Notes under the pieces: generated by a model
The model's input: the letters and a program-made list of their open reading frames with translations, nothing else
Databases searched by the model: none
Told to the model about the DNA's origin: nothing
Source of the DNA: an uncultured Methanobrevibacter sp.
Lineage (GTDB): Archaea; Methanobacteriota; Methanobacteria; Methanobacteriales; Methanobacteriaceae
Assembly: GCF_900314615.1 (NCBI RefSeq)
Contig: NZ_OMWA01000003.1
Span: forward strand, 38,723 to 102,722
Reading direction: 5' to 3'
DNA: 64,000 bases
Position numbers and translations under genes: made by a program
Part shown: positions 1 to 8,548 of the stretch, piece after piece
Layout: each line of letters opens with the position of its first letter
How positions within the stretch are numbered: position 1 is the first letter of the stretch

Positions 1-616
1 CTAAAAATCCTCCTTTGAAAGGTTCCATAACCATTACTGATTTGCCATATTTTTTTGCAACTTCCAGACATTTCCTAGATTCAATATTCTCATCTTCCCA
101 GTCAAGGTAATTAATCTGCAATAAAACAAATTCCAGTTCAGGATGATCAAATAAAATTTCTTCAAGAAACTCAGAATCCCCATGTGTGGAAATACCAATA
201 TGCTTAATAAATCCTTCTTCTTTTTTCTTTTGTATGAATGAATATAAATCCACATTTTTCCATGCATTTTCAGTGAAGCCACTTACATTATGCAGCATGT
301 AATAATCAAAGTAGTCAACACCGCAGTTTTCAAGCTGCTGAGCAAAAATAGGTTCCAACTGTGATTCTTCAGTAATTACAAACAAAGGAAGTTTTGTTGC
401 AATTTTAAATGATTCACGAGGATATCTGTCCACTACAGTCTCTTTAAAAGTCTTTTCACCAACACCTTCATGGTAAACGAATGCAGTATCAAAATGGTTA
501 AATCCACTTTCCATATACAAATCCACCATTTCATTTACCTGTTCAATATCAATGCTTGTAACATCATTTTCATCCAAAAGTGGAAGTCTCATCATTCCAA
601 AACCTAAACTAGCCAT
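1..616 (-). CDS. Aldo/keto reductase, 3' end cut by window edge
   Basis: Continuous minus-strand frame of 205 codons from ATG at 616 running off the left edge, so the C-terminal part is missing. The N-terminus (GFGMMRLPL), the GFNHFDTAFVYHEG segment and the later KIATKLP, HNVSG and GISTHGDSEFLEE stretches follow the TIM barrel of aldo/keto reductases, with the catalytic Asp/Tyr in DTAFVY and Lys in ATKLP. It resembles the methanogen COG1453 type, which often carries a C-terminal ferredoxin-like Fe-S domain; that part would lie outside the window and cannot be checked. The substrate is unknown. It points away from the DNA glycosylase gene, so the two share a 185-bp divergent intergenic region. 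Confidence 0.85.
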   Translation of the reverse strand, partial: MASLGFGMMRLPLLDENDVTSIDIEQVNEMVDLYMESGFNHFDTAFVYHEGVGEKTFKETVVDRYPRESFKIATKLPLFVITEESQLEPIFAQQLENCGVDYFDYYMLHNVSGFTENAWKNVDLYSFIQKKKEEGFIKHIGISTHGDSEFLEEILFDHPELEFVLLQINYLDWEDENIESRKCLEVAKKYGKSVMVMEPFKGGFL

Positions 617-801
617 TTTAATTCCCCAAAATACGATTTTTAAATTATATAACTCAATGAATATTCAATAATCTTTCCGTTGCTCGAAATTACCATAAAT
701 TTCGGCATTATTATCTATTATTAATATAATTATATTTTAAATCTTTTGATAGGCTATTGAAAAGAATACCTATTTAATCAATTATCATTATAACTATTTC
801 C

Positions 802-1341
802 ATGAACAAAAAACGATGCAACTGGGCAACTGATGTTGAAGAGATTTATGTAAAATACCATGATGAAGAGTGGGGAATTCCAACCCATGACGACAGGCAG
901 CTATTTGAAATGCTTGTTCTGGAGTCATTTCAGGCAGGACTTTCATGGATAACAATACTTAAAAAGCGTGAAAACTTCAAAAAGGCCTTTGACAATTTTG
1001 ATGTTGTTAAAGTGGCAAATTATGATGAAAATAAAGTCAACGAGCTTAGAGAAAATGCTGGAATTATCCGTCACAAAGGCAAAATCAATGCTGCAATCAA
1101 AAATGCCCAGGCATTCATTGAAATTCAGGACGAATTCGGAAGCTTTGATGAGTATATCTGGGGATTTACAGAGGGCAAAATCATTAAAGCAGAATTTCTG
1201 ACAGAATCAGATTTATCCAAAAGGATTTCCAAAGATCTTAAAAAACGTGGAATGAGTTTTGTCGGTCCGACCATAATTTATTCGTATCTTGAATCAATAG
1301 GCATTATTGACAATCACCAGCAAAATTGCTTCAAGTATTGA
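802..1341 (+). CDS. tag: DNA-3-methyladenine glycosylase I
   Basis: A 179-residue protein of the usual Tag length. Tag removes 3-methyladenine from alkylated DNA at the start of base excision repair. The N-terminal RCNWA, the YHDEEWG motif and the central LESFQAGLSWITIL helix are characteristic of the family. The structural zinc site is complete: Cys6 and His20 near the N-terminus and His172/Cys176 (H-x3-C) near the C-terminus. The start ATG has no clear ribosome binding site, so a leaderless or short-leader transcript is likely. It appears monocistronic. Confidence 0.95.
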   Translation: MNKKRCNWATDVEEIYVKYHDEEWGIPTHDDRQLFEMLVLESFQAGLSWITILKKRENFKKAFDNFDVVKVANYDENKVNELRENAGIIRHKGKINAAIKNAQAFIEIQDEFGSFDEYIWGFTEGKIIKAEFLTESDLSKRISKDLKKRGMSFVGPTIIYSYLESIGIIDNHQQNCFKY

Positions 1342-1454
1342 AAATTACAATTCCACAAGTATATTTCCAAATTAAGACAATTTAATCAGGTTAAATCAAT
1401 TTTAAAGTCTAAAAAATCAATAAGAATAAATATAATCAAATTTAATTAAGTATT

Positions 1455-2036
1455 ATGGATATAGAATACATTAAAAATAATTATAGATTTGAAACATTGA
1501 CACCAGACCATGATTTGACCGGCTTTGAATGCGACTCTGAAGATTTGAATGAATTTCTAAAAAAAGATGCGCTCAAACAGCAGCAGGAAAACCTGAATCA
1601 TACAAAACTGATAACCTGCGATGAAAATATCATAGGTTTCGTATCATTATTGACAGATTCCATGAAACTGAAACTGTTAAGAGATGAAGTTCAAAAAGAA
1701 AAAATCAAAGACAAATTAAATATTTCTGAAAACAATACAATTCCTGCAATTAAAATAGGGCGTTTTGCAATTGACAAAAAATATTCTGGCAAAGGTTTAG
1801 GAACCAAAATTATCAGAAATATCATATCCAACATTCGTGAAATTGCTGAAACTCAAGTAGGTTTAAGATTTGTTATTGTTGAAGGATATGCATCAGCATA
1901 TAACTTCTATGTCACACACAACAACTTTAAAAATTTAAAAAGAGATGAAAAGAAAATTAACCACATTCATCAAATTAAAAAACAAGACCCTACAAGGACA
2001 TTCTACTTGTATTTTGATTTGAAAGATTTAGAATGA
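1455..2036 (+). CDS. GNAT family N-acetyltransferase
   Basis: A 193-residue GNAT-fold protein. Residues about 15-45 (FECDSEDLNEFLKKDA) and the IGFVSLLTDS strand match a GNAT subfamily common in methanogens and bacteria. The acetyl-CoA binding segment is IGRFAIDKKYSGKGLGTKII, with the Q/R-x-x-G-x-G/A pattern seen as SGKGLG. GNAT proteins of this type include tRNA-acetylating toxins as well as housekeeping enzymes; the sequence does not say which this is. It converges on a 46-residue protein on the other strand rather than following an antitoxin gene in an operon, which argues against a classical toxin-antitoxin pair. Confidence 0.85.
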   Translation: MDIEYIKNNYRFETLTPDHDLTGFECDSEDLNEFLKKDALKQQQENLNHTKLITCDENIIGFVSLLTDSMKLKLLRDEVQKEKIKDKLNISENNTIPAIKIGRFAIDKKYSGKGLGTKIIRNIISNIREIAETQVGLRFVIVEGYASAYNFYVTHNNFKNLKRDEKKINHIHQIKKQDPTRTFYLYFDLKDLE

Positions 2037-2060
2037 AAATTCCAAATCTTAATGTTTAAC

Positions 2061-2201
2061 CTAAAATGGAACATTCCTTTGGGATTTTATTTTCTTTGCA
2101 AACTCCTTATCTTTTTCACTAGGTGGTTCATACATCCTTTTTAAAAATTCAATTGCATCTTTTCCTTCCAATTCTGGTGTTGGTCCTATTGGTTTAGCCA
2201 T
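2061..2201 (-). CDS. Small hydrophilic protein, 46 aa
   Basis: ATG at 2201 to TAG at 2061 encodes 46 residues starting MAKPIGPTPELEGKDAIEFL and ending KKIKSQRNVPF. The Pro-rich N-terminus followed by a charged helical part looks like a real protein rather than AT-rich noise, and I recall short methanogen proteins of this form, but no function can be assigned. Its 3' end faces the GNAT gene 24 bp away. The ribosome binding site (GGATGTG) is weak. It could be a partner of the GNAT protein, but the convergent arrangement does not support co-transcription. Confidence 0.5.
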   Translation of the reverse strand: MAKPIGPTPELEGKDAIEFLKRMYEPPSEKDKEFAKKIKSQRNVPF

Positions 2202-2525
2202 TTTTACACATCCATTGTTTCATTGATAATTTTCCTATACAATCCACAATTATTACACAAATTATATTTTGTATAATACCTCTAATATATTTTTCTTTTA
2301 CATCAAATTTTATCATACTCCACAAAAGACCCCAAATCATTGAATTAATTGATAATAAATAACAAAAATCAAAATTAAGAACGCTCATATATCAAATATC
2401 AAATTAAAATGATAATTTTTTTACAATGACCCAAGTTAGAGTATTTCTACAAAATCACCCACAATGAGGAAAAAATGAATATTTAAGAAGATATACTCTT
2501 AAATATTAACACAATACATTAATAC

Positions 2526-3245
2526 TCACTTGCAAATCTCATTGACGATAGCCAATGCATTAAGAGTTCTTGGAAAACCAATGTAAGGCATGATAACTGT
2601 TATTGCTGAAATTAATTTTTCCTTATCATTACCTACTGAGAGATTGCCCTGAGTATGTCCACTCAACTGATTTTCACAGCCGCCCAAACTTGAAAGAAAT
2701 ACAAAGGTTATCAGTTCCCTTTGCTGGTCATTTAAACCGTCACGAGTGTAAAAATCACCGAAGCAGTAACCTTCCAAAAACCTGTTGAAGTGCTGCTGGT
2801 CTTCAGGAGTGTTTTCTTTCATTGCTTTTATAAAATCTTCTCCAAAGTACCTGTTTTGAATTTCCAGACCTTTTTCATACCTGTTTTGAGGATTGGTATT
2901 TGATCTGTTTTCCAAAGGCATCTCGATTCCTTTTTTGTCAAATACCTTAATTACAACGCCAAAGAAATTGTGCGCCCTTCCAAATCCTACATAAGCAACA
3001 GACTGGTAGAGCAGTTCTTTAACTTCCTGCGGAGTTATATCCTTATCCAGAGCGGAAAGTAAAATCTTTTTAAATGCCTTAGGTGACTGACAGGCAATTA
3101 AACTTGCCAAAATAGCCAGAACGCTGTCTTTTTCAGATAATGTTGAGTGCTCAAATACTTCTCCAAAAGCAAAGTTTTTGAAAATTTCATGAAATTCAGG
3201 GTCGTTTTTCTCGATTCTTCCAAAATTGTCAAATAAATATTTCAT
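2526..3245 (-). CDS. Carboxymuconolactone decarboxylase family protein
   Basis: A 239-residue protein with two AhpD/CMD-like helical domains, residues about 25-110 (VLAILASLIACQS...VKELLYQSVAYVGFGRAHNF) and 140-235 (RELITFVFLSSLGGCENQLSGHTQGNL...MPYIGFPRTLNAL). The YVGFGRA and YIGFPRT motifs mark the last helix of each CMD unit. No CXXC redox pair is present, so a peroxidase-coupled AhpD role is unlikely and the substrate is unknown. An AT-rich TATA-like element lies about 20-35 bp upstream of the ATG. It appears monocistronic. Confidence 0.85.
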   Translation of the reverse strand: MKYLFDNFGRIEKNDPEFHEIFKNFAFGEVFEHSTLSEKDSVLAILASLIACQSPKAFKKILLSALDKDITPQEVKELLYQSVAYVGFGRAHNFFGVVIKVFDKKGIEMPLENRSNTNPQNRYEKGLEIQNRYFGEDFIKAMKENTPEDQQHFNRFLEGYCFGDFYTRDGLNDQQRELITFVFLSSLGGCENQLSGHTQGNLSVGNDKEKLISAITVIMPYIGFPRTLNALAIVNEICK

Positions 3246-3655
3246 GAATTAAAATTTAAAAAAATAAATATAAAAACATATCGTATCTAACATAGAATTC
3301 TTAAAAATCCCTGCACAATACTGTTTAAACTTTTCAAACCGTGAAAATATCTTTTTAAGTTCTTTTCATGCCATATTAATAATCCAGTGAAAAAATATTC
3401 ACAGGTCATTGCATTGACTAGTTTTCATCACCACACTATTGAAAATCCAACACCATCAAGTGTGCTTTTTAATTAAAAATAGAGTTTATTATATTAATAG
3501 TTACAGAGAAATGATGAAAAATATCAATAGGTTTTTACATTAACATGAAGCATATTGAAATTTTACTTTAATTAAAAATTAAGATATATATCCAAGATTA
3601 AAAAAAGATGCAAAATGTAAGATTTTGGATGTTAAAGTGAAAATGATATAATTAA
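3246..3655. other. Intergenic region without a recognised gene
   Basis: About 410 bp between the CMD-family gene, whose promoter it must contain at the left end, and the 3' end of modC. I see no open frame with a start and ribosome binding site and no structured RNA. T-rich stretches just downstream of modC on its strand (near 3600-3610) may act as its terminator. Confidence 0.5.
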
Positions 3656-4693
3656 CTACTCTTCAAGCAGAATTATGTTTTCAGGATTTACAGTTACATA
3701 TTCAGGAATTACAAATTCATGCTCACGAATCTGCTTATCGACAATCCACCACAAACCGTTTTCAAGAGTAACTTCCCATTCAAATGGCATTTCCATTTTT
3801 GAAGCATTTGAAGTGTCGATTACATTAACATCATCCTTTTTACACGGAGTAAAATCATGAGCTCTTATTCCAATATGTGTAATATTTGGAGAGATTTTCT
3901 TGGATACTTCAAATGTAATTCCCCAGTCAAGAGATTTAAGATGATAATCATCAATTATTTCAATTTTAGAGATATTTTTACATCCTGTTAATCTGGCGAC
4001 TTCAACTTTTTTTGGATTTTCAAACAGTTCATGAGTCTTTCCCTTTGCTATAATCTTTCCTTTATCCAGCACTATAATTTCGTCACAGAACTGGAAAGCC
4101 TCATCACGATCGTGAGTTACTAAAATAGAAAATCCGTCAAAACCTGTTAACAGATTGACAAGTTCCATACGTAACTGCCCTTTTAGAACTGTATCCATTG
4201 CACTAAACGGTTCATCTAACAATAATACATCAGGCCCATAAGCCAATATACGGGCTAAAGCAACCCTTTGCTGCTGACCTCCGGAAAGCTGTCTGGGATA
4301 TCTTTTTTCAAGCCCTTCCAAATGAAAACGCTTAATCATTTCAGAAACGATTCCTTTATCATAATTTTTTGACAAACCGGCAGCAACATTTTCCTCAACA
4401 GTCATATTTGGAAATAAAGCATAATTCTGAAATAGATAACCCACATTTCTTTTTTGAGGTTTTAAATTAATCTTTTTTTCAGAATCAAAATAAACATGTT
4501 CTTCGCCAGTATTCAAACTTACAAAACCGCTATCAGGATTGACAATACCTGCAACGGATTTCAATGTCATACTTTTACCGCAGCCAGAAGGACCAAGAAT
4601 GCCCAAACACCCTTCTTTCAATTCAAAATCAATATCTAAGTCAAATTCTTTAAGTTTTTTATGGATGTTTACTTTCAATGATTTATTGGCCAT
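3656..4693 (-). CDS. modC: Molybdate ABC transporter ATP-binding protein
   Basis: A 345-residue ABC ATPase: Walker A GPSGCGKS at residues 34-41, Q-loop LFQNYALFPNMT, signature LSGGQQQR, Walker B LLLDEPF and H-loop ILVTHDRDEA. The C-terminal 110 residues form a TOBE-like regulatory domain as in ModC. It energises uptake of molybdate (or tungstate) for the molybdopterin enzymes of methanogenesis, such as formylmethanofuran dehydrogenase. It is the last gene of modA-modB-modC, 63 bp after modB, with its own purine-rich ribosome binding site (GGGGAAGG). Confidence 0.93.
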   Translation of the reverse strand: MANKSLKVNIHKKLKEFDLDIDFELKEGCLGILGPSGCGKSMTLKSVAGIVNPDSGFVSLNTGEEHVYFDSEKKINLKPQKRNVGYLFQNYALFPNMTVEENVAAGLSKNYDKGIVSEMIKRFHLEGLEKRYPRQLSGGQQQRVALARILAYGPDVLLLDEPFSAMDTVLKGQLRMELVNLLTGFDGFSILVTHDRDEAFQFCDEIIVLDKGKIIAKGKTHELFENPKKVEVARLTGCKNISKIEIIDDYHLKSLDWGITFEVSKKISPNITHIGIRAHDFTPCKKDDVNVIDTSNASKMEMPFEWEVTLENGLWWIVDKQIREHEFVIPEYVTVNPENIILLEE

Positions 4694-4756
4694 AATCCTT
4701 CCCCGCAGACATTAAAAAAATATTTAAATATATTTCTATACTTCGAAAATATAAAA

Positions 4757-5434
4757 TTATCTCCATTGCTTTTCCTTACGTATAGAAACATAATCCATGA
4801 TAAAAATAGCTACAAATGCTATAACAACAATTACAATTACGTAATTGAATGCTTCCCCCATATTTCCGGCAGCCACTTCAGAGTATACTGCCATAGGGAG
4901 TGTTCTGGTTAAACCTGCAATGTTACCTGCAAGCATAGCGGTAGCACCGAATTCGCCCAAACCACGGGCATATGCAAGAATTCCTCCACCGATAATTCCA
5001 GGCAGTGCATTTGCAAATAAAATTTTCCAGAAGATTTTCCACTCGGACATGCCCAATGTACGGCCGGCATCAAGCAGGTTGGAATCCACCTGTTCAAATG
5101 CACTTCGAGCGGAACGATACATTAAAGGAAAAGACATGACAACTGCGGCAATAACTGTCGCATGCCATGAGAAAGCTATTTTTACAGCGAAAAATTCTAT
5201 AAAGAAACTTCCGATAGGTCCTCTGACACCAAAAATATACAGCAAAAAGAACCCTACTACAGTAGGAGGCAATACTAACGGCAATGTAAAAATACCGTCA
5301 AGTACACTCTTTATTGTATCATTTTTAATCATGACAATAGCCCAAGCAACAATCAACCCTACAAAAAAGGTTATTAAAATTGATAAGCTTGCTGTTTTCA
5401 TTGAAATGAAAATTGGTGACCAATCTGTTGCCAT
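4757..5434 (-). CDS. modB: Molybdate ABC transporter permease
   Basis: A 225-residue inner-membrane permease with about five transmembrane helices. The cytoplasmic coupling motif for ModC is visible as the EAA-type loop around residues 120-150 (LGMSEWKIFWKILFANALPGIIGGG), followed by ARGLGEFGATAMLAGN, which is characteristic of ModB. It forms the channel of the molybdate importer with ModC and ModA. It lies 61 bp downstream of modA in the same operon, preceded by AAAGGAAA. Confidence 0.94.
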   Translation of the reverse strand: MATDWSPIFISMKTASLSILITFFVGLIVAWAIVMIKNDTIKSVLDGIFTLPLVLPPTVVGFFLLYIFGVRGPIGSFFIEFFAVKIAFSWHATVIAAVVMSFPLMYRSARSAFEQVDSNLLDAGRTLGMSEWKIFWKILFANALPGIIGGGILAYARGLGEFGATAMLAGNIAGLTRTLPMAVYSEVAAGNMGEAFNYVIVIVVIAFVAIFIMDYVSIRKEKQWR

Positions 5435-5495
5435 GTTTATATTTCCTTTAAAATTTTTTGTTAATTATATATCTGCATGAATCCAATATTAAAAT

Positions 5496-6326
5496 TTATT
5501 CATGAATTGTAAATCCATATTCTACAAATACATCTTTAGCTTCTTTAGTTTGTAAGAAGTCCATGAATGCTTTTGTAGCATCGTCATCAGTGGAATTTTT
5601 CAAAGCAGCTACTGGGTAAATAACTGGAGTTTTTAAAGCATTTTCAGGAGCTTCACAGACTACTTTTACATCATTAGTGGATTTAGCATCGGTCGCATAT
5701 ACAATACCGCATTCAGCAGATCCTTGAGCTACCTGGTTTAATACTGCAGTTACATCAGTACCTAATGATAATTTGGATTCAACATCATTCCATATGCCTG
5801 TGTTGTTTAACACTTCTTTAGCGTATTGTCCTGCAGGTACAGATTCAGGGTCTCCGATAGCGATGTTACCGCTTAAATTTTTCAAGTCATCGAATGAAGA
5901 AATGTTGCTGCTTGAGTTAGCAGGGACAATTAAAACAACTTTGTTTTCCAAGAACTGGAGGTTAGTGGAGTTATCAACTAAACCTTTTTCAGCTAAAGCA
6001 TTCATCTGTTTATTAGCAGCAGACATAAATACATCCGCTTCCAAACCGTTTTCAATTTGGGTCTGCAAATCTCCGCTTGAAGCATAAGTTGGAGTAACTT
6101 TTACGCCAGGATATTTTTGTTCAAACATAGGGATTAATTTTTCGTCAAAAGCATTTTTCAAACTAGCTGCAGCAGCCAAGTTAACATCTTTTCCAGTTAA
6201 ATTAGAATTAGAAGCATTACTGGAGTCACCGCCTAAAAAATCAAATAAACCAGCGGAAACTGAACCTACACTAATAATCGCTACCAAAGCGATAATACCA
6301 ATGAGTAATAGTTTATTATATTTCAT
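5496..6326 (-). CDS. modA: Molybdate-binding substrate protein
   Basis: A 276-residue extracytoplasmic binding protein. The N-terminus is a hydrophobic signal or anchor (residues 1-27) followed by an Asn/Ser-rich linker. The mature domain starts with DVNLAAAASLKNAFDE and continues with YASSGDLQTQIENG and ADVFMSAANKQMNAL, the ModA oxyanion-binding signatures. It captures molybdate and delivers it to ModBC. The start ATG has a good AAAGGAG ribosome binding site. As first gene of the operon it presumably carries the promoter in the 459-bp upstream gap. Confidence 0.95.
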   Translation of the reverse strand: MKYNKLLLIGIIALVAIISVGSVSAGLFDFLGGDSSNASNSNLTGKDVNLAAAASLKNAFDEKLIPMFEQKYPGVKVTPTYASSGDLQTQIENGLEADVFMSAANKQMNALAEKGLVDNSTNLQFLENKVVLIVPANSSSNISSFDDLKNLSGNIAIGDPESVPAGQYAKEVLNNTGIWNDVESKLSLGTDVTAVLNQVAQGSAECGIVYATDAKSTNDVKVVCEAPENALKTPVIYPVAALKNSTDDDATKAFMDFLQTKEAKDVFVEYGFTIHE

Positions 6327-6785
6327 GATTATTCTCCTTTAAATTATATAAGCACTATATCAGAAATTCAATAATCCAAGATTAAATAATATGCCGACAG
6401 ATAAACTCATACATATCCAAAGAGCAATGATATTACACATTTACATCCTGCATGAGCTTGAGAAAATAAACATAAAAGAAACTGAATAGAATTAATAAAA
6501 CAATGATTTTTATTCAAATTCCCAACAATTTTCAACCATCAGCTCTATAACCTTAAATCATTAAATAAATATCATGATTAGCAATTATAATTTATAAAAT
6601 TATGATATATAAATATTATCATATCGAGCAGTTTCATTTGAAAAATATGCCACATATTTATTACATTGTGAATTTCATTCACATTCGATAGTTAAAAGAA
6701 CACTATCATCTAAAAAAAATAAGAAACAAAAAAAAAACCTAAAAACCATATATAGGCTATTTAAAAAAAAATAATTAGAAAAGAA
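6327..6785. other. Regulatory region upstream of modABC
   Basis: A 459-bp AT-rich gap with no supported gene. It must contain the modABC promoter (minus strand) and, at its right end, the downstream T-tracts of the 107-residue gene. An interrupted inverted repeat TGATA-N9-TATCA lies at 6603-6621 and a TATA-like stretch at 6338-6346 sits very close to the modA start. Long homopolymer T-runs on the minus strand near 6715-6745 look like a transcription end for the gene at 6786-7109. Confidence 0.45.
6603..6621. promoter_or_regulatory. Inverted repeat upstream of modABC
   Basis: TGATA and TATCA separated by nine A/T bases form an interrupted palindrome about 280 bp upstream of modA. A molybdate-responsive regulator site would be expected near this operon, but the distance is large and the composition is simple, so this is only a candidate operator. 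Confidence 0.2.
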
Positions 6786-7109
6786 TTATAATTTTTTTAA
6801 TTCTTCGATATTAGTCTCAATAAATTTCCTGTATTCAGGATTTGCCAATATCTTATACTGTTTTTTATCTGTCTTTTCATAAGCTTCAGCCATTATGGAC
6901 TGTAACTCGTCAACGTCACTGTTTAGAATCATTTCATATTTATTTCTTTGATTATCGGATAATGATTCCAGACGAGGCTGAATTTTTGATTTGAATTTAT
7001 CCACTAAATTCCTATTCTTTTTAGCCATTCTTTCAAGCATGAATGAAGGTACTAATGAAAAAAGATGTTCATACTGTTTAACATCATCATATGAAAGTTT
7101 TTCACTCAT
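6786..7109 (-). CDS. Uncharacterised helical protein, 107 aa
   Basis: A 107-residue soluble, charged protein (MSEKLSYDDVKQYEHLFSLV...NIEELKKL) predicted to be almost entirely alpha-helical, with no signal peptide, membrane segment or cysteine motif. I do not recognise a family. Composition and codon use match neighbouring genes and the frame is clean, so it is probably real. A GTGAAATT stretch lies just before the ATG. It stands alone between two long non-coding gaps. Confidence 0.65.
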   Translation of the reverse strand: MSEKLSYDDVKQYEHLFSLVPSFMLERMAKKNRNLVDKFKSKIQPRLESLSDNQRNKYEMILNSDVDELQSIMAEAYEKTDKKQYKILANPEYRKFIETNIEELKKL

Positions 7110-7516
7110 AATTTCACCATAATTTTCTAATTAGTATAATAGTTTAATTATTTAACTATTAATAGTTTTACAATAACTGCTAAAACTTAAAATAATCAAA
7201 TTTCAGATATTCTGCAAATTAATGAACATTTGTTCCTATTCTTCAAACTCATTGAAAGAAAATTAATAAAGGTCAAAATAATCTTGCAAAGATTGATGAA
7301 CCATGACTTGCCTGAAACATATTTCGAAAATAACACTATCCCCTTCAATAATAAGCCATTTATTATCAATATATTAGCAAATAATATATGATGTGATTAA
7401 TACATACAAATGTATGAAACAGATGGTAAAATAGAACACAAAAATTACCTAATATTGTAGATTTAAAAACTGAAGAAATATATGGAAGATTATTCCAATA
7501 AAATGGATGTGAAAAT
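7110..7516. other. Intergenic region, no supported gene
   Basis: A 407-bp divergent gap carrying the promoters of the 107-residue gene (left) and the surface protein at 7517 (right). A short palindrome CATAC-AAAT-GTATG sits at 7403-7416. Short protein-like frames at 7296-7391 and ending at 7501 lie in different phases and lack ribosome binding sites, so I do not call them. Confidence 0.4.
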
Positions 7517-8125
7517 ATGGAAAAGAACAAAATAATGATAATTGCATTAATAGTAATTATTGCTGCACTACTAGTCGGAATAGTTGCAGTGATGCCTAAT
7601 ACAACTAAAAAAGATACAAAATTAACATTTAAGAGTAACTCCACATTAACCGAGGGAGATTCATTGAAAATTAAATTAACCGATGAAAACAAAACCGCAA
7701 TAGCTAATCAGACAGTTAATATAACAATTACAAACAAAGATAAATCAAAAGATTATCACACTGTTGTTACTAATGACAAAGGTATAGGCACATTAAAACT
7801 TGAAAAAAGTCCTGGAAAATATAATGTTACAGTTACTTATAACGGAAATGACAATTATGCAGGATGTAATGCCACTAAAAAGATAACAATTGAAGAAAAA
7901 GTTGTTGAATCCCAAACAACAAGTTCAAGCAGCAGTCAAAGTAGCAGTCAGAGCAGTAATACACATACAATTATGGGAGAAGACGGATATTACTATGTAG
8001 TAGATGACAACGGAAACCATATTCAAACTTTAGGACCAAGTCAAAAATATTATCCTAACAATCCTAACAGTGTCAATTACCCAAATGCCGAATCTGGAGC
8101 AAAATATATTGATAAATCAAAATAA
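7517..8125 (+). CDS. Membrane-anchored Ig-like surface protein
   Basis: A 202-residue protein with a Lys-rich N-terminus and one transmembrane segment (residues about 6-26). An extracellular Ig-like domain of about 85 residues follows (residues 33-120, LTFKSNSTLTEGDSLKIKLT to YNGNDNYAGCNATKKITI), resembling bacterial Ig-like/Big-type repeats of archaeal adhesins. A Ser-rich linker (residues 130-150) leads to a short C-terminal tail with the motif DGYYYVVDDNG. The same architecture recurs in the gene at 29790. Function is probably in the cell wall or at the surface. A ribosome binding site GGATGTG precedes the ATG, and a perfect hairpin terminator follows. Confidence 0.8.
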   Translation: MEKNKIMIIALIVIIAALLVGIVAVMPNTTKKDTKLTFKSNSTLTEGDSLKIKLTDENKTAIANQTVNITITNKDKSKDYHTVVTNDKGIGTLKLEKSPGKYNVTVTYNGNDNYAGCNATKKITIEEKVVESQTTSSSSSQSSSQSSNTHTIMGEDGYYYVVDDNGNHIQTLGPSQKYYPNNPNSVNYPNAESGAKYIDKSK

Positions 8126-8142
8126 AGAAGTTAAATAATTAA

Positions 8143-8173
8143 TAGATGCCTATGCATCTATATTTTTCTATTT
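8143..8173 (+). terminator. Hairpin terminator after the Ig-like surface protein
   Basis: TAGATGC at 8143-8149 and GCATCTA at 8154-8160 form a perfect 7-bp stem with a 4-base loop, followed by a T-rich tract. Confidence 0.65.
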
Positions 8174-8408
8174 TTTCAAGTTTTTTGGGAAATTGGTAAG
8201 ATATATATGATAAATCAGTTTACTAAAAAAATATATTACTATGATTTGTATCAAAATATACGTTCTAGTTATATATTAAATTAAAAAAGATAATGAAACA
8301 TTCTTCTAAAAAATAGACAATAAGACAGCCAATATTAAAATATTGGCTTTAATTAAAAAGTATACAAAATAACCTACATATCAAACAAATTAAAAAAAAT
8401 ATGCTATT

Positions 8409-8443
8409 GAAAAAAATAAAAAAAGAAGGAGAATCTAATCTCC
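8409..8443 (-). terminator. Hairpin plus T-tract ending the symporter operon
   Basis: On the minus strand GGAGA and TCTCC (8443-8428) flank a 6-base loop that contains the stop codon of the 37-residue protein, followed by long T-runs down to about 8409. The rest of the 309-bp convergent gap (8126-8434) holds no gene that I can see. Confidence 0.6.
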
Positions 8444-8548
8444 CTTATTCCAGTTTACAATTCCATAAACAATACATAAAAGTGTGGATAAGATAATTCC
8501 AATGTAAACACCCCAAATCAGAGGATCTTCAATACCTAAAATCATCAT
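8435..8548 (-). CDS. Small membrane accessory protein of the symporter, 37 aa
   Basis: ATG at 8548 to TAG at 8435 encodes 37 residues beginning MMILGIEDPLIWGVYIGIIL and ending YGIVNWNKGD: one hydrophobic helix with a short polar C-terminus. Its start overlaps the symporter stop in a TAATG junction (the shared base is 8548), indicating translational coupling. Very short one-helix proteins next to SSS-family symporters are known in methanogens and are annotated as symporter small accessory proteins; the assignment here rests on position and form. Confidence 0.75.
   Translation of the reverse strand: MMILGIEDPLIWGVYIGIILSTLLCIVYGIVNWNKGD

Noticed and set aside
1455..2201. GNAT plus small gene as a classical toxin-antitoxin operon
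   Set aside because: The two genes converge on opposite strands, so they do not form an operon; kept only as a possible pair.
2194..2388. 64-codon minus-strand frame overlapping the 46-residue gene
   Set aside because: No ribosome binding site, composition driven by AT-rich sequence, and it overlaps the better-supported small gene.
4845..5480. 211-codon plus-strand frame across modB
   Set aside because: Antisense to a clear ModB permease; its composition is that of a shadow frame.
7296..7501. Short protein-like frames in the gap before the Ig-like surface gene, including a 31-codon frame from ATG 7296
   Set aside because: Pieces lie in different phases, are interrupted by stops and have no ribosome binding sites; chance or heavily decayed sequence cannot be told apart.
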